Below, piece by piece: positions 42,430 through 50,254 of a DNA stretch of 64,000 nucleotides (positions within the stretch are counted from its first letter, which is position 1; each line of letters begins with the position of its first letter). Source of the stretch: Dactylosporangium fulvum (lineage in GTDB: Bacteria; Actinomycetota; Actinomycetes; Mycobacteriales; Micromonosporaceae); NCBI RefSeq assembly GCF_025137375.1, contig NZ_CP073720.1, positions 3,310,501 through 3,374,500 on the forward strand, given 5' to 3'. The notes below the pieces were generated by a model that searched no databases, was not told where the DNA came from, and was given only the letters and a program-made list of their open reading frames with translations. Position numbers and translations under genes: made by a program.

Positions 42430-42484
42430 TCGGACGGATGCCGATCTTGTCGTCAGGATTCTTTTCTCGGCAGGGGACAGGCAG

Positions 42485-42526
42485 CGACGTGCACCGACCC
42501 CGTGCGGTGGGGGTCGCTGCACGTCG
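42485..42526 (-). terminator. Terminator-type hairpin after cupin gene B
   Basis: 17-nt arms 42485-42501 and 42510-42526 with one mismatch, 8-nt loop, 12 bp after the cupin stop on the minus strand. It shares the word GTGCAGCGACCCC with the terminator region of the paralogous cupin gene at 33711. Confidence 0.75.
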
Positions 42527-42537
42527 ATCCTGACGGG

Positions 42538-43377
42538 TCAGGCGATCGGGAAACCGAAGCAGACCGCCTCGGTTCCGGCGCCGCCGGCGACGTTCGTGAT
42601 CTCGTCGTAGTTCGACCAGATGGCGGTCTCCGGCCCGTAGGAGGCGTCGCCGATCCGGACCGAGCCCGTGGTGATCCACAACAACTGGGTCCGCTCGGCC
42701 GAGAGCACGAGCGTGGCATCGTCGTCGTCCCACCGGTGCTTCGAGGCATACACGTCGTTCTCGGTGTAGCGGCCGAGGACCTTGCTGGACAAGCCGTTGC
42801 CGTCCGGACGCCAGGCGAACGCGGCCGGATTCATGACGAGCGGCTGCGGGTAGCGGGGGATCGGGAACGCCAGTTCCGTCATGCCGAACCGCTTCCGCTT
42901 CACCGCCTCGAACACCGCGTTGGCGGCGTCCGTGCGTTGCTCGGCGCCCGTGTCGTCGACGGAGATGTACGTGCCGTCCTCAAACCGGCCCGTCCGGCTG
43001 AGCTGATCGCGCATCTCGTCGTACTCCTGGCGTGTCACCCACGAGTGGCTCCACTGCACCTGGAGGATGGATCCGCCCTCGATGCGTTCAGGTCCGTAAT
43101 GCGCGCCGGCGGGGAAGTACGCCACCTGTCCCTCCGGGGCCAGCACGTCGCGGCCGTAGTCGGGGCATCCTTCGAGGGTCAGCCGGAACTGGTCGTAGTC
43201 GTGACGGTGTCGGGGAGCGGTGAACGCCCCGGCGCCTTCGGAGAACTTGACGAGGTCTGCCGTGAAGCCGACGCCGGGTGCCAGTTCCCCTTCGCGGAGG
43301 AACTTGCGGTACACCTCGCCGGAACGGTGGTTGGCGACCGGCTCCCATGGGACGTCGCCGCTGACGAAGGCCTCCAT
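42538..43377 (-). CDS. Cupin-like protein B
   Basis: A 279-aa paralog of cupin A (32847-33680): APRHRHDYDQFRL, AYFPAGAHYGPERI, IPRYPQPLVMNP, AERTQLLWITTGSV align along the whole length. ATG 43377 is used because operator 9 lies just upstream; longer readings cross the promoter. It is monocistronic, divergent from the thiolase operon. Function unknown; the His-rich first barrel suggests a metal site. Confidence 0.82.
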   Translation of the reverse strand: MEAFVSGDVPWEPVANHRSGEVYRKFLREGELAPGVGFTADLVKFSEGAGAFTAPRHRHDYDQFRLTLEGCPDYGRDVLAPEGQVAYFPAGAHYGPERIEGGSILQVQWSHSWVTRQEYDEMRDQLSRTGRFEDGTYISVDDTGAEQRTDAANAVFEAVKRKRFGMTELAFPIPRYPQPLVMNPAAFAWRPDGNGLSSKVLGRYTENDVYASKHRWDDDDATLVLSAERTQLLWITTGSVRIGDASYGPETAIWSNYDEITNVAGGAGTEAVCFGFPIA

Positions 43378-43411
43378 ACGTACTCCTGCTCTGGCGCGGA
43401 TGGGCGATTTT

Positions 43412-43444
43412 GTATACCGTATCCGTGTGTCTCTAGGCACGCAA
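43412..43444 (-). promoter_or_regulatory. Cupin B promoter with operator 9
   Basis: Minus-strand TTGCGT (43444-43439), 17 nt, TACGGT (43421-43416). Operator GTATAC-C-GTATCC (43412-43424) covers the -10 box, 35 bp before the cupin start. Confidence 0.7.
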
Positions 43445-43500
43445 CCCTCGCTCGAGGCGCTGAACGGCGGCGATCTCGCGCGGTCCTGTCGCCTGGAGCA

Positions 43501-43533
43501 TTGACCCATACTTGTATATTGGATACCGTATCC
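43501..43533 (+). promoter_or_regulatory. Thiolase operon promoter with operator 10
   Basis: TTGACC (43501-43506), 17 nt, TACCGT (43524-43529). The perfect palindrome GGATAC-C-GTATCC (43521-43533) covers the -10 box, 22 bp before the thiolase ATG. The leader is very short. Confidence 0.8.
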
Positions 43534-43554
43534 AATCGAGCGGAGGGAGGGAGT

Positions 43555-44736
43555 ATGCGAAGGTCATTCCTCGCAGGAGTCGGCATGACTTCGTTCGGCA
43601 AGTTTGCGGACCGGAGCCTGGGGTCGTTGGCTCGGGAGGCATGCATCGAGGCGCTGAGGGACGCCCAGACCGCCCCGCAGGCGGTGGAGATGATCGCCTG
43701 CGGCTGCGCCCGCAGCGGCAGCCTTCAAGCACGCGAGAGCGGCGTCGGTCAGCTTGTCGGCTGGGAGGTGGGCATCCAAGGGGTGCCCGTCTACAACGAG
43801 AAGGCGTTCTGCGCCTCGGGGGCCATGGCCTTCAACGTCGCGAACCTGGCGGTGACCGGCGGCGAGCACGACATCGCGCTTGTCGTCGGCGTCGAGCGCA
43901 TGTCGACGCGCAACGGGAAGGGCCGGCCGCTGACCTCCGACGGCATGGTGCTGGAGGGCGAGCAGGGCTTCACTCCGCCGGCGTACTACGCGATGGCCGC
44001 CCGGCGGCACATGGACGTCTACGGAACGACCCGGGAGCAGATCGCCGCCGTCGCGGTGAAGAACCGCCGGGCGGCGTCGCTGAACCCCAAGGCTCAGTAC
44101 CGGGAACCCATCACGATCGATGACGTGGTCGGCTCACGACCCGTCGCCGGTCCGTTGCATCTGCTGGACTGCTGCCCGACGGGCGACGGCGCGGCGGCGG
44201 CCATCATCGTCAGCGAACGGGGCGCGGAGCGACTGGGCATCGACCCGCAGGTGGAGATCCTGGCATCGATCGTGGGCAGCGGGTACTACGCCGAGCAGCG
44301 CCGCGACATGACATCGTTCACGCTCGACCGGCACACCGCGAAGCGGGCCTACGAGCGGGCACAGCTCGGCCCGGAGGACATCCACGTCGCCGAGGTCCAC
44401 GACTCGTTCTCCATCGCGGAGATCATCCACTACGAGGACCTCGGCCTGTGCGAGGCCGGCGAGGGCGGCAAGCTCGTCGAGAGCGGGGACACCTCGCTGG
44501 GCGGTCGCCTCCCGGTCAACCCGAGCGGCGGGCTCCTCAACCGCGGTCATCCGTTGGGAGCCACGGGCGTTGCCCAGATCGTCGAGCTGGCCGACCAACT
44601 CCGCGGGCGCGCGGGGGAGCGGCAGGTGCCCGGAGCTCGTCACGCGCTCGCCCACATCTCGGGCGGCTTCCAGGAAGGCGACTTCGCGACCTCCGGGATC
44701 ACCATCCTGGCGCGGATTGGAGCGACCGAGTCGTGA
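43555..44736 (+). CDS. SCP2-type thiolase
   Basis: A 393-aa lipid-transfer-protein/SCPx-like thiolase. The nucleophile region KAFCASGAMAFNVA keeps the Cys; HDSFSIAEIIHYEDLGL and SGGLLNRGHPLGATG are the other active-site blocks. The Cys suggests thiolysis of a 3-oxoacyl-CoA rather than the Cys-less retro-aldolase chemistry of Ltp2. GGAGGGAGG precedes the ATG. GTGA overlap with the DUF35 gene indicates a complex. Confidence 0.93.
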   Translation: MRRSFLAGVGMTSFGKFADRSLGSLAREACIEALRDAQTAPQAVEMIACGCARSGSLQARESGVGQLVGWEVGIQGVPVYNEKAFCASGAMAFNVANLAVTGGEHDIALVVGVERMSTRNGKGRPLTSDGMVLEGEQGFTPPAYYAMAARRHMDVYGTTREQIAAVAVKNRRAASLNPKAQYREPITIDDVVGSRPVAGPLHLLDCCPTGDGAAAAIIVSERGAERLGIDPQVEILASIVGSGYYAEQRRDMTSFTLDRHTAKRAYERAQLGPEDIHVAEVHDSFSIAEIIHYEDLGLCEAGEGGKLVESGDTSLGGRLPVNPSGGLLNRGHPLGATGVAQIVELADQLRGRAGERQVPGARHALAHISGGFQEGDFATSGITILARIGATES

Positions 44737-45137
44737 TCGTTGGTGAGTTCAGTCTTGGCACGCCGATCCTGACGGTGAATGAGAGCGGGCGCCACGTCCT
44801 GGTCGGCAGTCGTTGTCCGGTCTGCGGCGACGTGCGGCTGCCGTCGCGGACGCTGTGCGGAGCGGACCTGAGCGAGTGCGTGCCGCATGAGCTCAGTGGC
44901 GAGGGTACCGTCTACGAGGCGGTGCGGATCTCGCTCGCGCCCGCGGGGTTCGAGGCGCCGTTCTGGATCGGCTACATCGACCTCGCGGAGGGTCCCCGAT
45001 ACCTCGCGCAGATCGAGGCCGACGAGGACGCTCCGCCCAGCCACGGCGACCGGGTGACGCTGACCGTCGGGCGGCTTGGGACGTCCGCGGAGCCGTTGCT
45101 GGGCCCGATCTTCAGGAAGGTCACAGATGCTCACTGA
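44733..45137 (+). CDS. DUF35 OB-fold/Zn-ribbon partner of the thiolase
   Basis: A 134-aa acyl-CoA-binding accessory protein: Zn ribbon CPVCGDVRLPSRTLC followed by an OB-fold (GEGTVYEAVRISLAP, PRYLAQIEADE, GDRVTLTV). DUF35 proteins pair with SCP-type thiolases or aldolases. Starts at GTG overlapping the thiolase stop. Confidence 0.92.
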   Translation: MIVGEFSLGTPILTVNESGRHVLVGSRCPVCGDVRLPSRTLCGADLSECVPHELSGEGTVYEAVRISLAPAGFEAPFWIGYIDLAEGPRYLAQIEADEDAPPSHGDRVTLTVGRLGTSAEPLLGPIFRKVTDAH

Positions 45138-46290
45138 GGACCTCGACGACAGCCTCCGGGATCTCGCGAGCATGGCCAGGGCGGTCGCCGTCAACAAGAT
45201 CGGTCCGCTGGTCGCCGCTGTCGAGCGGTCGGGCACGTTCAGCCCGGAGATCCGCGAGATCCTGGCCTCCGCGGGCTTCTTCGGCATGGTCGTCCCCGAG
45301 GCATACGGCGGCGTGGACAGCGACATCCGCCATCACGGCATCGTGCTGGAGGAGCTCGGCCGGGTGTATCCCAGCGCCTGCACCTACCTCACGGCGCACT
45401 GGCTGGCGACGAAGCTCATCGCCCTGAACGCGACCGGACCCACGGCGGCGTCATGGACCGATTCGGTGCTCACCAAGGCGGCCAGCGGCGAATGGCTGGG
45501 CGCCATCGCCGCCACCGAGCCGGAAGCGGGGTCCGATCTCGGCAGTGTGACGACGACAGCGGTGCCGGACGGCGACGTCTGGGTGATCAACGGCACGAAA
45601 CGGTTCATCACCAACGGCGGGTTCGCCGACTTCTACACCGTCCTCGCCCGCACGGGCGGGCCCGGATCGCGAGGCCTCTCCCTGTTCCTGGTCGAAGCGT
45701 CGACGCCGGGCGTGGTCGCCGCACGGTGGGAAGAGAAAATGGGCCTGCACGGCTCGGCCACCGCGGAGATGCACTTCGACGACGTCAGGATCCCGCGCGA
45801 CCACATCATCGGCGAGGTCGACCGCGGGTTCACGTACCTCATGCGGGGGTTCGACGAAGGTCGCCTGGGAGTCGCGGCGATGAGCCTCGGGATTTCGCAG
45901 GGCGCCCTCGACGCGGCCACCCGCTACGCGGCCGAACGCCGGCAGTTCGGCAAGGAGATCGCCAGCTACCAGGGCGTGCAGTTCCTCATCGCCGACATGG
46001 CCATCGGCGTGCACGCTTCACGCTCGCTGCTCTACGACGCCATGGCGGCACTCGTGGCCGGGCGCGACGACGCCTCGCGGCTCGCCGCCATCGCCAAGAC
46101 CTACACCACTGACGTCGCCATGCAGGTGACGAGCAACGCTGTCCAGGTGCTGGGCGGGTCGGGATACGTCCGGGACTTCCCAGTCGAGATGCTCATGCGC
46201 GACGCCAAGATCGGGCAGATCTATGAGGGCACCAACCAGATCCTGCGCATGGTGATCGCCCGTTCGTACTTCGGCGAGCTGGCCCGTTGA
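45127..46290 (+). CDS. Acyl-CoA dehydrogenase
   Basis: A 387-aa FAD enzyme introducing an alpha,beta double bond in an acyl-CoA. Marks: GFFGMVVPEAYGG, AIAATEPEAGSDLGS, VINGTKRFITNGG, GRLGVAAMSLGISQGALDAA, ERRQFGKEIASYQGVQF, and the catalytic-base region IYEGTNQILR with Glu. It overlaps the DUF35 gene by 11 nt. Electrons probably go to ETF encoded elsewhere. Confidence 0.95.
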   Translation: MLTEDLDDSLRDLASMARAVAVNKIGPLVAAVERSGTFSPEIREILASAGFFGMVVPEAYGGVDSDIRHHGIVLEELGRVYPSACTYLTAHWLATKLIALNATGPTAASWTDSVLTKAASGEWLGAIAATEPEAGSDLGSVTTTAVPDGDVWVINGTKRFITNGGFADFYTVLARTGGPGSRGLSLFLVEASTPGVVAARWEEKMGLHGSATAEMHFDDVRIPRDHIIGEVDRGFTYLMRGFDEGRLGVAAMSLGISQGALDAATRYAAERRQFGKEIASYQGVQFLIADMAIGVHASRSLLYDAMAALVAGRDDASRLAAIAKTYTTDVAMQVTSNAVQVLGGSGYVRDFPVEMLMRDAKIGQIYEGTNQILRMVIARSYFGELAR

Positions 46291-46315
46291 ATGCCAACAA
46301 GAGGAGGCAACACCC

Positions 46316-47065
46316 ATGAAATCTGACGGCAAGGTGGCGATCGTCGTCGGCGGCGGCAGCGGCATCGGCCGGGCGACTGCCGAACTCTTCGTCGAGAACG
46401 GTGCGCGCGTCGCGATCGCCGACGTCAATGAGCAGGGCGCGAAAGAGACCGCGGAACTGTTGCGGAGCAAGGGCGCCGAGGTGTCGGCTTATACCTGCGA
46501 CATCACGCAGCAGAGCCAGACCGACGAGTTGATCCAGTCGGTGCTCAGCCAGTACGGTGCGCTCGACATCGTGACCAGCACCGTCGGGTGGTCCGACACG
46601 ACGTTCTTCGCGCAGGAGACCGAGGAGTACTGGCGCCGGATCATCGACATCAACCTTGTCGGCTCCATCTTCCTGTGCCGGTCGGCGCTCGGCCCGTTCA
46701 GCGAGCAGAAGTCCGGATCGATCGTGCTGACCAGCTCGGACGCCGGCAAGGTCGGAACCATGGGGGAGACCGTCTACGCCGCGGCCAAGGCCGGTGTCAT
46801 CGGCTTCGTCAAGTCGCTCGCGCGGGAGATCGCGCGCGACGGCATCCGGATCAACGCCATCTCACCCGGTCCGACCGACACGCCCCTGCTGCGCGCCCAG
46901 TCGGATCAGCACGTGATCGAGAAGATGATCCGTGCCGTCCCGCTCAAGCGCATGGGCACGGCGGCCGAGCAGGCGGGGGCCATCGTCTTCCTCGCCTCGG
47001 ACGCGGCGAGCTACATCACCGGGCAGACCCTGAGCGTCAGCGGCGGGCTGACGATGACGTCGTGA
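46316..47065 (+). CDS. Short-chain dehydrogenase/reductase
   Basis: A 249-aa SDR: GGGSGIGRAT, Asp in IADVNE (NAD preference), catalytic Ser in TSSDAGKVG, YAAAK, and the C-terminal YITGQTLSVSGGL. Probably a 3-hydroxyacyl-CoA dehydrogenase or similar in the same operon. Overlaps the CoA-transferase start by 4 nt. Confidence 0.94.
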   Translation: MKSDGKVAIVVGGGSGIGRATAELFVENGARVAIADVNEQGAKETAELLRSKGAEVSAYTCDITQQSQTDELIQSVLSQYGALDIVTSTVGWSDTTFFAQETEEYWRRIIDINLVGSIFLCRSALGPFSEQKSGSIVLTSSDAGKVGTMGETVYAAAKAGVIGFVKSLAREIARDGIRINAISPGPTDTPLLRAQSDQHVIEKMIRAVPLKRMGTAAEQAGAIVFLASDAASYITGQTLSVSGGLTMTS

Positions 47066-48846
47066 CGCCGCCGACCGAGTCCGGCCCGGCAGGCGCGCTT
47101 CCGCCGGCCTTCGCGCTCCCCGTCGAAGAAGGCGCGAGCAAGGTCCAGGATCTCGCGACGGCCGTCCGGGCGTTCGTCGAGCCCGGCATGACGTTGCACG
47201 TCGGCTACTCCGACGCACGGCCCAACGCGGCGCTGCTCGAGATCGCGCGGGCCTTCGCCGGGCGTGACCCCGGCTTCACCCTGGTCACCGCCGGGTTGGT
47301 CAACATCCAGCACGCGCTCGTCGAGCTCGGCTTGGTCCGGAAGGTCGTCGCGTCGTTCGCGGGCGAGAACTATCCCGTCGCCCGCCCCAACCCGGCTCTC
47401 GTCCGGGCGATCCGCGACGGCCGTGTGGAGATCGAACACTGGTCGCTGTGGAGCCTGGTCGCCCGCCTGGCGGCCGGAGCGCTCGGCGTGCCGTACTTCC
47501 CCGTGCGGTCGATGGCCGGCAGCACCATGGGCGTCGAGGCGGCGGCGCGCGGGGAACTCGTCGAGGTGAGCGTCGGCGACGAACCGCTCGTCCTGGTGAA
47601 GGCGCTCCGGCCGGACGTCGTGGTCCTGCACGGTGCGGCGGCGGACGCGCACGGCAATGTGGTGCTGGCGGCGCCCTACGGGGAGAGCCAGTGGGGCGCG
47701 TTGGCCGCGACGCGCGGGGTCATCGCGTGTGTCGAGCGGATCGTCACGACCGAGCAGCTTCGGCGGATGAACAAGCTGACGCGAATCCCGGCGCACGTGG
47801 TCCGTGCCGTGTGCGTCACGCCGCACGGGGCTCATCCCTACGGCTTCAACAACCCGGGTGTCGAGGGCATCAGCAGCTATGTCGAGGACGCGCAGTTCAT
47901 GGCGGACACCCTGCGGGCGAGCCGGGATCCCGCCGACTTCAAGCAATGGATCGACGAATGGGTCCTCGGCGTCGGTGACCACGACGGCTACCTCGCCAAG
48001 CTCGGCTCCGATCGCCTGAGTGCCCTGACCCGCCGGCACACCAGCGACGAGTGGCACATGCCGGTCGATGGCGCAGGAGCGGTCCCCGCGCCGGCCAACG
48101 CCACGGAGACCCAGGTCGTGGTGGCGGCCCGGCGGCTGCGCGCCGCCGTCATGCATCGGGGCCACGACGCCATCCTGGCCGGAGTCGGCCTGGCGAACCT
48201 CGCCTCCTGGATCGGCGCTCGCGACCTACGCGGCCGGGGCGTCGACGTCGAACTCATGGCCGAGATCGGGCTGTTCGGCTACTCGCCTCGCCCCGGCGAG
48301 CCCTTCATTTTCGCCGGGCAGAACGTCCCGACCAACAAGCTCCTGACGGACGTGATGGGCGTGCTCGGAACGTTCGTGTCGGGTCCTGGCACGAGGACGA
48401 TCGGTGTGATCGGCGCGGGGCAGGTCGACCGGACCGGCGCGATCAACTCGACGGTTGCCGACAGCGGTGATTTCATCGTCGGATCCGGTGGCGCGAACGA
48501 CGTGCTCTCGGCCGCCGACGAGGTGATCGTCTGTGTCGGCCACGGCAGCACACGACTCGTCGACAAGGTGCGGTACGTGACGTCACCCGGCACGAACGTC
48601 TCTACGATCGTCACCGACCTGTGCGTCTTCGAGCGAGCCGCGGATGGCGAGTTCGTCCTGACCACGCTGCTTCCCACTGTGGGCGGGAGCCATCTCGAGG
48701 CCGTCGAGGTCGTGCGGGAACGCACGGGTTGGTCGTTCCCCATCGCCGACGACCTTGTGATGGAACCGCCTCCCACACCGGCCGAGCTGGCCGACCTCCG
48801 GGCGTTCGACCCGAAACGCCTGTTCCTGCGCGACCGTGGCGCCTGA
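47062..48846 (+). CDS. Fused family I CoA-transferase (alpha and beta in one chain)
   Basis: A 594-aa protein. The N-terminal half resembles the alpha subunit (MTLHVGYSDARPNAALLEIA, VVLHGAAADAHGNVV) and the C-terminal half the beta subunit, with the candidate catalytic Glu in LMAEIGLFGY and GSGGANDVLSAADEVIV. Two-subunit relatives include glutaconate CoA-transferase and the IpdAB-type C-C hydrolases, so transferase and hydrolase are both possible. Last gene of the thiolase operon. A small GTCGTC/GACGAC hairpin follows. Confidence 0.88.
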   Translation: MTPPTESGPAGALPPAFALPVEEGASKVQDLATAVRAFVEPGMTLHVGYSDARPNAALLEIARAFAGRDPGFTLVTAGLVNIQHALVELGLVRKVVASFAGENYPVARPNPALVRAIRDGRVEIEHWSLWSLVARLAAGALGVPYFPVRSMAGSTMGVEAAARGELVEVSVGDEPLVLVKALRPDVVVLHGAAADAHGNVVLAAPYGESQWGALAATRGVIACVERIVTTEQLRRMNKLTRIPAHVVRAVCVTPHGAHPYGFNNPGVEGISSYVEDAQFMADTLRASRDPADFKQWIDEWVLGVGDHDGYLAKLGSDRLSALTRRHTSDEWHMPVDGAGAVPAPANATETQVVVAARRLRAAVMHRGHDAILAGVGLANLASWIGARDLRGRGVDVELMAEIGLFGYSPRPGEPFIFAGQNVPTNKLLTDVMGVLGTFVSGPGTRTIGVIGAGQVDRTGAINSTVADSGDFIVGSGGANDVLSAADEVIVCVGHGSTRLVDKVRYVTSPGTNVSTIVTDLCVFERAADGEFVLTTLLPTVGGSHLEAVEVVRERTGWSFPIADDLVMEPPPTPAELADLRAFDPKRLFLRDRGA

Positions 48847-49118
48847 CGTCGTCGAGACGACATGATCCGGTTTGGTCGGGTATCAGCAGGAGCCGGAGTC
48901 CTCGCGCAGCCGGGTAGCTGAGCCGCGCCACCGCGTTGGTCGAACCTCGCGGTGGCGTCGCGGCTTCGACGCCGTTGTCATCGGCGAGCCGCATCGCGCC
49001 TTCTTACGGCGTGGCGTTGTGGATGTCCGGGGGTCGGGCGGCCCGCTCGACCCCGGACATCCAGGATCGGCAGTTCAGCGCAGTCGGCCCAGGCGGCGCA
49101 CGCCCGCCGCGCCGTCGC

Positions 49119-49367
49119 AGCGTCCACCTGCGCACCATGAACCCGATCGAGTCGACCTTCGCCACCGTCCGGCACCGCACCAAGGTCACCGAAGGCCCCG
49201 GCTCCAAGGCCGCCGGCCTGGCCATGGCGTTCAAACTCATCGAAGCCGCCCAAGCCCGCTGGCGAGCGGTCGACGCACTCCACCTCGTCGCCCTTGTCCG
49301 CGCCGACAGTTCGGTCCGCGCCGAACCATTGCAGCCCTACGCTCGAGGAGCCGAGATGATCAGCTGA
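49119..49367 (+). pseudogene. IS256-family (mutator type) transposase C-terminal fragment
   Basis: The frame VHLRTMNPIESTFATVRHRT, TKVTEGPGSKAAGLAMAFKL, then EAAQARWRAVDALHLVALV matches the end of IS256-like transposases, with Met for the usual Thr/Ser in TNPIES. The catalytic N-terminal part is gone. The rest of 48847-49385 shows no other gene. Confidence 0.85.
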
Positions 49368-49385
49368 GAGAGGAAAACATACGGA

Positions 49386-49865
49386 ATGAGCGACACCCCC
49401 ATCACCGATGACCGCCACCCCGCACAGGTCATCGAGGACGCCGTCGCATATGCCCTGCGACTGGCAGAGACCTGGCCGGCGTGGGACGGGCAGCCCCGTG
49501 CCGCCGAGGACCGGATCTACACCCCGCATAAGGCGATCCGCCGCCTGGGCGACCACCTGCTGGACCACCTCGCCGAGCTCGAGGCGCGCCTGGCCGGACA
49601 ACCGCCCCTGCCCGACCACTGGCACGCCTCCGCCATCACCACCCCAGCCGACCTCGCCCTCTTCACTCACGAGGACTTGGACGAGGCTCGCAGCCGCCTG
49701 ACCCGGCTGGCGCAGATCTGGTCGCTGCGTCTACGCGCGCTCGACGACGAGCGCCTCGACCGGATCGAAGGAGACGCCTGGACGTTGCGCCAGGTCGCGT
49801 TCCACCTCGACAACACCTTCTACGCCGACGCCGTCGGCAACCTCACTTCACGACAGGAAGCGTGA
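49386..49865 (+). CDS. DinB-like protein
   Basis: A 159-aa helical protein resembling the DinB/mycothiol-dependent maleylpyruvate isomerase-like superfamily. The C-terminal WTLRQVAFHLDNTFYADAVG carries a family-type His; another His lies in RLGDHLLDHLAELEA, fitting a metal-binding four-helix bundle. Substrate unknown. It follows the transposase fragment directly. Confidence 0.7.
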   Translation: MSDTPITDDRHPAQVIEDAVAYALRLAETWPAWDGQPRAAEDRIYTPHKAIRRLGDHLLDHLAELEARLAGQPPLPDHWHASAITTPADLALFTHEDLDEARSRLTRLAQIWSLRLRALDDERLDRIEGDAWTLRQVAFHLDNTFYADAVGNLTSRQEA

Positions 49866-49881
49866 GCGATATCCGCTCGCG

Positions 49882-50190
49882 TCAATCCGTCGCCAAGTGC
49901 TGTTCGAGCCAGCTGAGCAGGGCCGCGAACGCCGGCGACATGGTGGTGTCCGACTGGGTGAGGACGGTCGACCGTTCGCCGTCCTGCACCGTGATCGTGT
50001 AGCTCATCGCGTCCCTGGCTCGTCCAGGTCCTTCTTCCTCGGCCACCTGAGCGGTCTTTGCCGCTTCCACCAGCCGGGCCAACTCTCGCGCCTCTTCCTC
50101 CGGCAGAGTGTCGGCATCCACGACCCGGGGCGGGAGGCGCAGGTAGATCGAGGCCGCCTGCCCGCCATGGGTCGCCAGCGTCACCTTCAT
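49882..50190 (-). CDS. Emfourin-like protealysin inhibitor
   Basis: A 102-aa protein matching the emfourin (M4 protease inhibitor) family: MKVTLATHGGQAASIYLRLP, PPRVVDADTLPEEEA, ARDAMSYTITVQDGER, SDTTMSPAFAALLSWLEQH. In known pairs the inhibitor gene is next to a protealysin-like protease and blocks its active site inside the cell. The ATG at 50190 has GGAGG 6 nt upstream; the frame is open further upstream without such support. Downstream of the protease gene by 64 bp on the same strand. Confidence 0.88.
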   Translation of the reverse strand: MKVTLATHGGQAASIYLRLPPRVVDADTLPEEEARELARLVEAAKTAQVAEEEGPGRARDAMSYTITVQDGERSTVLTQSDTTMSPAFAALLSWLEQHLATD

Positions 50191-50254
50191 CCCACGCCTC
50201 CGAGCCGACTCCGACATTCGTTCCTGAAGTTCCCAGGCCAGGCGCAAGCGGTCG

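Noticed and set aside
42502..43554. Reading the thiolase as a 744-residue fusion starting at 42502
   Set aside because: The added part is the antisense of cupin B and crosses operators 9 and 10; the ATG at 43555 has an excellent ribosome-binding site.
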